Positions 55,906-64,000 of a stretch of 64,000 nt of DNA are shown here, piece after piece. The DNA is from Anthoceros angustus (lineage: Eukaryota > Streptophyta > Anthocerotopsida > Anthocerotales > Anthocerotaceae), in assembly GCA_010909165.1 (NCBI GenBank), contig MU008165.1, forward strand, positions 620,001 to 684,000. The letters are read 5' to 3'. Position numbers and translations under genes: made by a program. Under the pieces are notes generated by a model. That model saw only the letters and a program-made list of their open reading frames with translations, was not told the DNA's origin and did no database searches. Positions within the stretch are counted from its first letter, which is position 1, and each line of letters opens with the position of its first letter.

Positions 55906-58900
55906 TGTGGAATGGTTTTTGCATCCAAGACATGAGGCCACATTTACCCTCTATGTCGTTATAGTCCTAGGATTCGATCCCAAGGGAATGGTGTTGTGTC
56001 AAGGTGTGCTAAATCTATGGATTCTAGAGCCTGCCGCCGCCACTCCACCTTCTCGCTACCTGCCCAAACCCACCACCGTGGTAGACTCGGCCACCGGGTC
56101 GCCACGTGGCGGGTCCCACCACGCCCGCCTCATGAGTCTATTCACACCCGACTTCTCTAACACGGACCTAGGGGCTATCGGACACCTATATACGCCTCAC
56201 CTTACTTGGGAATTTCTGCGATCCACCACGCCACTCCCCGCATTCCGATTTTCCCTCACACACTCTCACAATCCCGAGCAACTCTCCTCCGGAACCTTTC
56301 CCTTCCCAATGAACTCTCCTCGTCTCACGGGCCACAGACCCCCTCCTTGGGCCACAGACCCCTCTCATGGAATGAACACACAGTGGCAGCGGTTGGAAAA
56401 GAGGATCGGAAGAAAACCCGGTCGGTGCTTGGGCGATTCGCCTTCCGGCTTCCGCCTCCGCCACTCCCTTCTTTCGGCCACGGCCACTTCCGTACCCCAG
56501 GCGTGGAGCTTGGCCACTCCGCCTCGACCATCCGAGATCTTCCGGCCTTCTTGTGACGAAGAGCCGAACCGCTTGCGTCGACGGACGTCTCCAATCAACC
56601 CCACACGGGTTCGATACGGAAGTTCACACCGAAATCGTCCTTGAGAGACACCCAAGGGTCTCTTATACATCCGTGGTCCAACATGCTCACTTCTCTTTAG
56701 TGTCTAAAATTGTAGCTCCTACCACGGCGCCTTACCAATCTAAGCAAAAGCCTCTACTGATGGAACTCCCTATCCTCTCTGAAAAGGAAACCCGGTCCTA
56801 GGCTATCGCGACTCTAAAATCAGCGCGCCGCCTCGCGACGCCGCCCACGGCCCATGGGGACCCCTCTCGCTCTCGCCTCGATCCGAGCGATTTTCCCCAC
56901 AACCTCCACCTCGCTCTCACCTGAATTTCCCTCGCGCCTTCCAGCGGACGTTGCGCGCCTGTGACCTCTATGTCCATTGTCCGCTCCTCCTCACTGGACA
57001 ACCATACCGTGTGCTCCTCCCTCCATGCTCGGCCTCGCTCATCTCTTCCGGCACCACTTGCGGAGGATAGGCGCTCCTACTCGAAGGAACCATCGTAAAC
57101 TGTGGCGGCGGTCAAGATGTCTGCCTAGCCGCCTCTGTCCCAACAACCACACGCGTTTAGAGTGAGCACGCTCACCATGCAGTGAGGGACATGAGCATCC
57201 TCATCCGGACGCCGTAGCACAATACGCCTTCGAGAGGTCCTTACCCTCTCCTCCCGTGGACAATCGGGCCGGCCGTTGATTCTCGGATCTGCTCCATCTG
57301 CGACACTCCGGGTGACTTCCCCACCTCGGTTCCCGTTCCACGACGGTTTAGCGCCACCGTGGTGGTTGCTTCCACGGTGGTTGTTTGCCTCTGTGGTCGT
57401 CCTTTCTTGGTTTGGCCACCTCTCTCTTGACTGGCCCTAGCTCTTTCCGCTTGTACCTCCGCCTTCTTGAATTTCTCCAAGGCGCCATCGCTTCCACCGC
57501 CTCTGGACTCGCGAGACCTCATCAAGCTCTTCAATTGTAGCATGCCCCTTGACTGATTTACTAAAGCTTCTGCTGAGTGGACATGTCCCTTAACTGCCTG
57601 CCTTGCATAAGGCCGCCGCACTCCGTCTGCGCTCCTCCGCCTTGCTCTCGCCTTCGGGCTTCCAACTTCTCCTTGAGCAACTTCTCCTGTTGGCCTTGCA
57701 CACTCGGCCAAGTGAGAGCCATGGTCGCTTGATCGAGGAGATCCGCTGCGTCATGCCATGGCGGTCAAGATGTCTGACCGTGGTTTACGCCCCTCTGTCC
57801 CAACAACCACATACGTTTAGAGTGAGCACGCTCACCATGCGTGAAGCCGAGGACATGAGCATCCTCATCCGGACGCCGCACAATCGCCCTTCGGAGGTCC
57901 TTACCCTCTCCTCCCGTGGACAATCCACAGGCCGGCGATTCTCGGGATCATCCCTCCATCTGCGACACTCCGCCGGTGACTTCCCCACCTCGGTTCCCGT
58001 TCCACGGCGGTGGCTGGTTTAGCCACCGTGGTGGTTGCTTCCACGGTGGTTGTTTGGCTCCTGTGTTGCTCGGCCTTCTTGGTTTGGCCACCTCTCTCTT
58101 GACTGGCCCTAGCCCGTCTCTTTCCGCTTGTACCTCTCCATGACTTCTTGAATTTCTCCAAGGCGCCATCGCTTCCACCCTGGACTCGCGAGACCTCATC
58201 GAAGCTCTTCAATTGTAGCATCGCCCCCGATTTACTAAAGCTTCTGAGTGGACATGTCCCTTGCTCCATGCCTTGCATAAGGCCGCGCACTCCGTCTGCG
58301 CTCCTCGGCCGCCTTGCTCTCGCCTTCAGCTCTCCAACTTCTCCTTGAGCAACTTCTCCTGTTGGCCTTGCACACTCGGCCAAGTGAGAGCCATGGTCGC
58401 TTGATCGAGGAGATCCGCTGCGTCATGCCATGGCAAGTCAAACCACCCGTCCCAAATTGGGCTGTCCCTTGCCCATCCGCCTCCACAACAATTCGTCGCG
58501 GTGTCTCCTATCCCCACCTCACCTGGTTCGGTGAAATGTCGCCAAAATGTCCGGAGCTCGTTGCGGTCTCGGCGGGTTAACCCCTCCTCTCCTAGGGGTT
58601 GGTGCCACGCCTCTTCCCCGCTTCATTCTCCCCTAGCCATTCATCCCACAGGAGGGAGCAACACCATTTCCCTTTATTTTCTCCTCCTTACCCGCGTTCT
58701 GCTGCCTTCGACTGGTGACCACAGGTGTGGCTGGGTTCCTCCTCTCGGCTGCCTCCCTTCTTCGCCGATCCCGCTCGACTGCGCCTTCTTCGCCTTACCC
58801 TTGGAAACTTCCCCACCCTCTTCCGAACCTTCCAGGAGCCTCCGCTGGAATCCTTGCCCGAATCCTCCTTCAATTCCTCCTCTTCTACCTTGAGTTCCGA

Positions 58901-60117
58901 CCGGCTTCCAACCATGCAGGACGACTTCCAACTCCGTTAAACACCGAATGCGCAAATACATGAATCGAAAAGGCGAAATCAAGGAGGGCCGAGGGAAGAA
59001 GAGAGTAAATCGCCTTCTCCTCACGGCTCTTCGAAAATCATCCTCCCCAATCAATTTGTGTACCCTTGACCACCTCGTGAAGAAAAACCAAGAAGTGATC
59101 CGCCATATGATCCGACTTCCGGTTACGTAAAAGCACAAAATCCATTTGGCCAATCCCACCACGCAGACACGAGTTGGCGAGTCAGCCATTGTTCACTCTC
59201 ACTTCCCAGGCTTCATGAGCGCGCAGCCTTCAAGGTCTTCTTCACTGGGGTCAATCACCAAGCTCCCATCCTCGATGCTTCGCCCATACATGCTCGAAAG
59301 AGGCCAAATCCGTTCTGCCCTTTTCCTCGCGTCACCCTCTTGCGACTTGGTCCTTACCGGGCGCACTCTTGCACCAATGCGGTCGTAGCACCATTTCTTC
59401 TCCATGAACTTGTGCCCAGCTCCCGACCACTGCCGGCTCTCACTTTTCCAGTGGTCCATGTTGGGCCCTGCGCAGGGGATTTCGCGCTGGGGCGCCATCT
59501 CCTTCTCGTTGTTTCCCAAAACAAAACCTCGACTACCTGCAGATCGGTCAAGAGAAAAAATCGAGCCGCCCTCGCTCCTTCCACGCCTCCTCGCGAACGG
59601 GCGCCGATTTCTCTCCGCCGCCGCCGCCTGTCGTCATCGCCTTCCTCCTGCAGTGCGTGATTTGGCTGGCGTGGTACGCGCGCTGCAGCCTCCGCCCGAC
59701 CCCCTCCCGGAAAGTCGCGACCGCGGTGTGGGTGTGCCCTTCTCCCGTTGCGCTCGTGGTAGTCCCGCTCCGCCACTAGGGTTGTAAATTCCCACAGTCT
59801 CACGTCCGTTTCTCGGCCACCGTGGTGGAACTAGCCACCACCCCACTTGACTACTCCTGGCATATTGTGAGCATCCCTAGCATATATAGACACCTTTTAT
59901 TCTAAAATTCCCAATACCCAAGGACTCTATTTCTACCCCACCCTCCGGGGTCAAACCTAAGGGTCGAAAAATTATTATTATCTCCAAGGGCCAAGGACCA
60001 TTCCGTATAAAAGACCGACTCGACGATTCTCAAAGCACTCTGCTATTCTAACACACCAAAACAAAAAATCGTTCACCCGACACTTGAGGCGGGTTAGTTC
60101 ACATGTGGTCTTCCACA
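55906..60117 (-). repeat. 3' LTR of element D (4.2 kb)
   Basis: The minus strand reads TGTGGAAGACCACATG at 60,117 and ends ATTCCACA at 55,906. Shared landmarks with array LTRs are the ggtccttggccc words, a TATA box, a coding-like segment (minus frames 57,241-57,711 and 57,901-58,383: GALEKFKK, SQERGGQTKKGR, VEATTTV), catgggccg, and the long atcgaatcctaggac end block. An internal tandem duplication (57,180-57,770 and 57,840-58,440, offset ~665 bp) repeats the coding-like part. 58,450-59,850 has no counterpart in the array LTRs. Confidence 0.8.
59881..59890 (-). promoter_or_regulatory. Element D LTR TATA box (tctatatatg)
   Basis: Minus-strand tctatatatg about 230 bp from the LTR start, the same distance as the ctatataagg box of the array LTRs. 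Confidence 0.5.
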
Positions 60118-60133
60118 TACTCCCTTCTCATTT
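60118..60133 (-). promoter_or_regulatory. Polypurine tract of element D
   Basis: The minus strand aaatgagaagggagta directly precedes the LTR start and is identical to the tract at 48,709-48,724 in the array. Confidence 0.7.
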
Positions 60134-60138
60134 GTTGG

Positions 60139-61270
60139 CCCTCGCCAACTTATTGGTAATATTTCTTGACCCGCCAACCGTGACGCGGCAAGGGTGAGCC
60201 ACTAAAATCCGGAGTTGAATTGATCCGTCGAAAACTTCGAAAACTCGAAGGGCCCCATCCATCCGAGATGTAATTTACGGAAAATGCATGTATCGGTTAT
60301 CGTATAGTAAAGCGGATCCCGGGAACAACGTATTCTTGACGCTTCAATCTCTTGTCGTGCCACTCCTTCCTCCTGTTGGACATCCCGCATAACTTGGAGG
60401 GCTTGTTCTGTCCTCCGGTGTCGATTTAAACCCACCAACCTTTCCAATCGACTTTCCTCCACCGGCATTCGACTTGGTTCTGTATTCTCGAGTGGGGAAC
60501 TTGAATTCTATTGGCATGATGAATGCCGTAAGTAAGATAATACGGGTTTGTTGTCACTTTTCCATGTCGGTACGCCACAGGTCAATGCATATCGCCATCA
60601 TACGATGTGAGTTTGGTTAGGATCTTGCACAACAAGCCATTTGCCTTTTCACCCCATTGGCTTTTGGGTTATAAGGCGTGGACTTCCGTGGCGACGTTGA
60701 AGTGGTTGGTCATGTTGGAGATTACGATTGATTTAAATGTGTTCCTCTCATCGACCAGCTCCGGAGCCATATCGGTGATGATTTGCTCGAGCAGAATCAC
60801 ACGACGTCCGAATCTCGGGCTGTGCTTCTACCATCCGCTGAATGTCTGGCCACCAGGATGTATTGGTTTTGGCGAGCCTTGGTTTTGGGCTGGATAGGAC
60901 CGACAAAATCGATTCCCCATTTCTCGAATGGTGCCAGTGCAAGTATGGGGACAAGGGGCCATTGGGTTGTTGCTGTTGGCTTGCCGACCCTTTGGCAAGC
61001 GTCACAGCGCTTCACGAACTCCTTGGCATCCTTGTACATTGTAGGCCACCAATAGCCAGCCTCCAAAATTTTCCTGCATGTGACATGCGCGGCATAATGA
61101 CCTCCCGCCTCTTCTTCGTGTAAAGAGCTCAGGACTCTGCTCACCTGCTTGGTGCGTACCCATAACCGCCCCCGTCCGACGACTCGGTATAAATTCATGT
61201 GCCGTGTGAATGGTGCGGAGTAGTGGACAAACGCTTTGAATCATGTCTTGGAAAGATGTGGAGGAATTTG
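60139..61270 (-). pseudogene. Element D integrase
   Basis: The best-kept pol part. The minus frame 61,198-60,797 (133 codons) holds the zinc finger EAGGHYAAHVTCRKILEAGY...CDACQRVGKP (H and C pairs intact) and the start of the catalytic core PFEKWGIDFVGPI with its first Asp. The core continues in other phases (60,800-60,480: EQIITDMAPELVDE, NPYYLTYGI). The C-terminal part in frame 60,468-60,202 reads RLERLVGLNRHRRTEQALQV, EASRIRCSRDP and LGWMGPFE. The pol tail then reads VFDGSIQL just before the polypurine tract. Confidence 0.88.
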
Positions 61271-61900
61271 GCTGCCAAGATAATCGTATATCTCGATATG
61301 TTGGTCTTGCCACCCTCCCTTCTCAATCGATCTGGCTCCTCCTTCCGAACTGGCTTCCGGTTGGTTTGCAACTGCAAAAAAGTGTCTCATCGGGAAAGTC
61401 GTCTTCTGGTCCTTTCCACCTTCCTGCTTTCAATCGAGATATGAAGTCGGCATTGATATGCTTCCTACCCTCTCTCGTTTCCTTTGTGAAGGTAAACTCA
61501 CAGCGGCAAGATCCGGCGTGCTATCGTCCGAAAGGTCGGTTTATTCACAAGGTGTTTCAAGGCAAAGTGGTCAACATGGAACACAAATTCATACGAGAGG
61601 AGGTAGTGTCGAATTTCGACCGAGTAAACCATTCCCGTGCTTCGCTCGTGGTGGTATACTTTCGCTCGCGTCCGTTAGTTGTCTCGGCATAGTAGATCGG
61701 AAAATCCTTCTTCTTCTCATCCAGGCTAAGGATCACCAATTGCAAATGCTGAAACATCAGCAGCGTGGAACTTCTTACTCCGTCCGGTCCTTTAGCGTAG
61801 CTGCGGTGGTGCGTAAGTCACGAAATGCTTCCTCCGTTCCGTCCACTCCCACCCGATCCTTCCTTAACAAGCTCGTTAGTGGGGCAGCCCGCTTGGCGAA
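61270..61900 (-). pseudogene. Element D RNase H and connection (broken)
   Basis: The minus frame 61,757-61,557 reads EKKKDFPIYYAETTNGRERKY, the typical RNase H stretch before the TTE..AL motif. NKPTFRTIARRILPL (61,545-61,500 region) corresponds to the K-P-x-L-T-G-R-I-A-R-W segment near the domain end. Several phase changes are present. Confidence 0.7.
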
Positions 61901-62830
61901 ATTTGGAGCAAGCGTAATATCCGACCATCCCGGGAACCCGCGGAGTTCCTTTAGCGTTGTTGGTGCTCTAAGGGTGGCGATGACCTTTACCTTGTCCGGA
62001 TCTACTTCTATACCTCGGCTTGAAAATTATGCCCCAACGAATTCCTCGACATGCCAAGTAGCACTTTTGGATGCGCATAATTTGGCTCGCTCCTGGCACT
62101 TCCGAGGTGCGACGGATGGTCCTTGTGACCAACACGGAAGTCGTCCAGAAAACTTCCATAAAGTCGCGAGGAAGTCCTTGAAAATTTTGACGATGGCATG
62201 AAGGACCCGGTGCTCCGTCAACCCCTGCGCTTGTAAGCATATGTCCCGTCGGTTGTAAAGCGGTCGAGGCCAATCGCTCTCCCTAAGGTGCGGTGATTAT
62301 ACCCAGTACCGTCTAGGAATGAATCGCCATTACACTGCGACGGATCCGAGGATATTATCGATGAAGGGTAGCGGAAAGTGATCCTTCTTGGTGACCTTAT
62401 TCAACCTTCTCCATCGACAAACTCGGATTTTGCTGCGCCTCTTAGGTACTACCACTATTGGAGCCACCCATTCGGTATTGACTATAGGATAGATCACGTC
62501 CTTGAGGTACATCTCCAAGCGATCCTTTACCTTGAGGGAGTACTTGATTTAACTTGTACCGTGGAATCCTTCGGAATTGCTCACGGTTCGTCAATCCTAT
62601 GCTCGCCCCATTCTTTGGGATCCCTTCATGTCTACCTCGGCGAAAACATCGATGAATTCTGCAGCGTTTCATTCCTTCCTCCAACGCCGCATCCATTGTT
62701 ACGGAGAATTTGAGCACCTTCCGGAAGAACCTCAACGCCCTTGACTTCATCACCACCCACTCGCTCTCGGTGCGGTGCTAACCCCGAATCCTTCTTACGG
62801 CTCCGCGTTCCTCTTCTCTCATGCCCCATT
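61900..62830 (-). pseudogene. Element D reverse transcriptase (broken)
   Basis: RT start in frame 62,518-62,330: YPIVNTEWVAPIVVVPKRRSK, CRWRRLNKVTKKDHFPLPF and IDNILGSVA. The central region is mostly deleted (62,230-62,330). The catalytic GSFLDDFRVGHKDH follows in frame 62,199-62,008, with FLDDF at 62,138-62,152. VKVIATLRAP and LRGFPG (61,990-61,930) mark the thumb/connection. FLDDF is shared with element B. Confidence 0.85.
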
Positions 62831-62937
62831 CCCTAAACAAATCCTCCGACGTGAACTGCGCGCCTCCACCTTCTCCACTGCTGTTCGAATCCCCGGACCC
62901 CTTCCGGAGCATTCGCTTACCCGTAATGACCCTCGGG

Positions 62938-63886
62938 TTAATTGTATATGGATATCTCTGCGGTAGTCCCGCTCCTCATCGACCATGAGATGTGTGCGAC
63001 GGAACCTATCTTCCTCTTGCATCTCCCGACGTGTCCTCTGCCGAGGTGTACCCTTGCTTGTTGGAGTTTCACCGCATACATGTCCTTACTCCACGATAGG
63101 CACATCCTTCCCTCCTTGGTCTTGGGATCCCATTCCAGCGGTTTAAAACCGACTTCCTTCCGCCCCACTTGAGCGTGCATTGCGATCGTACATCCATGTT
63201 CGGCCAATTAGGACGTCGACTGGGCGATTTTTTTGGATGACTACATAATCCATCAAGTAGGGGATGGTTCCAATGGTCGTTAGCACCCTGGTTCCCCCAC
63301 CGCACCATTACGGACATGTCGGCTAGCCTCAAAACCTTGGTAGTATGTTCAATATCCAAGCCCAATTTCCTAGCCGTGTCTTCTCATAATATTTACACCC
63401 GTGTCGAGAGGCACTCCTTTGATGACACATCCGAAATTTCCAGAGTTGGTGGGCCTTGATCCACCATGGATACCAAGTTCACGGCTCTGGTATAGGAACA
63501 TTGCGCCTCTTTTGGGTTGCGCCTCTTTTAACGCCCTCGATCTGTTGCCTATACGCGGATTGTCTCGGAGGAGTTGTCCGAATGTGATCATGAAATGTTG
63601 GTCCATGATGGCCTCGGCGAGATTGAAAAGCGGTGGCAGCCTTCTCGCCATCCGATTTGGTTGTGGGTTCCGTCATGACTTGGGGTACGGTGGCCCTTCC
63701 GGTGGGGTGGTGGACTCCCACAGGGTGGTGGAAATCGACACCCCGCCTTTTCCCCGTAGCCTCCTTGCCAATTCTTCTTGTATCATATCCATGACTTCGC
63801 CCGTCGTCCGGTGGAAACCCTAACTCGGTTCGGTAACTTTCTCTCGAAATCGGTGGGTTCCACCCCTTCGACGCTGAGCCCTTCAT
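62938..63886 (-). pseudogene. Element D protease and gag-protease linker
   Basis: The minus frame 63,651-63,370 reads MITFGQLLRDNPRIGNRSR, a linker motif common upstream of plant Ty3/gypsy proteases, then FGCVIKGVPLDTGVNIM with DTG at 63,397-63,405. The protease end VLIGRTWMYDRNA lies at about 63,180-63,218 in another phase. This identifies a retropepsin of about 75 codons, broken by at least one frameshift. Gag proper lies beyond the window edge. Confidence 0.75.
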
Positions 63887-64000
63887 TCACCTTTCCGCCT
63901 GGAACACTCGGTCTCATGCATCACTCTTTTGCACATATGGTCCATCCGCCAAGTCACCGCAGGACTTGTTTTTTCTTTGGCCAACGCGTTCCGGGTGTTG

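Larger units (their letters stand above)
55906..63999 (-). mobile_element. Element D: Ty3/gypsy retrotransposon (5' part outside window)
   Basis: Read leftward from the right edge it holds the gag-protease linker, protease, RT (FLDDF at 62,138-62,152), RNase H, integrase, polypurine tract (60,118-60,133) and 3' LTR (60,117-55,906). LTR termini are TGTGGAAG...CCATTCCACA, as in the array LTRs, but the sequence between is divergent and twice as long. Its pol tail and LTR head match the array, so the array is probably a deletion derivative of a D-like element. All frames are broken. Confidence 0.85.

Overview
The window looks like nuclear DNA of a land plant, most likely seedless (bryophyte, lycophyte or fern). 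The evidence is an intact, intron-free PLS-type pentatricopeptide-repeat (PPR) gene at the left edge, followed by about 60 kb of nested, mostly Ty3/gypsy-type LTR retrotransposons. The species cannot be fixed from sequence alone. The PPR frame is open for 759 codons, while almost every transposon frame is broken every 100-600 bp by short indels. The transposon copies are therefore decayed, or the repeats are poorly resolved in the assembly.

Layout. 1-2,278 (-): 5' part of a PPR gene whose N-terminus carries an OSB-type PDF motif. 2,279-3,789: non-coding, with a 14-bp minisatellite. 3,790-7,184: a duplicated unknown segment (X) plus a partial LTR head and a 370-bp GGA tract. 7,185 to about 33,969: 'element B', a Ty3/gypsy retrotransposon with very long LTRs (5' LTR 7,185-17,468; 3' LTR from 27,088), primer-binding site at 17,469, broken gag-pro-RT-RNaseH-integrase at 17,860-27,085 and a purine tract at 27,075-27,087. 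33,976-34,293: 80-bp tandem repeats. 34,320-35,650: relic of a DUF7869-type gene. 36,894-37,274 (-): fragment resembling an N4/N6 DNA methylase.

38,880-45,006 (+): the most interesting object, a Ty3/gypsy element whose pol carries a cytosine-5 DNA methyltransferase domain (motifs I, IV, VI, VIII, IX/X) between the retropepsin (DTG at 41,252) and the reverse transcriptase (YIDD at 43,723). It is cut off just after the integrase zinc finger by a tandem array of three 2.1-kb LTRs and two gag-only internal regions (45,007-54,594). On the far side of that array, at 54,960-55,860 on the minus strand, lies a second, divergent relic of the same methyltransferase domain, cut in turn by the LTR of another element. 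55,906 to beyond 64,000 (-): 'element D', a Ty3/gypsy element with a 4.2-kb 3' LTR and a broken integrase-RNaseH-RT-protease region. The array appears to be an internally deleted derivative of a D-like element.

B, D and the array share TGTGG...CCACA ends and a TGGCGCC-type primer-binding site (not in view for D). B and D have an FLDDF reverse-transcriptase box, and all three have similar pol tails, so they are related families. Recurrent GGA/GAG runs mark many duplication joints inside B.
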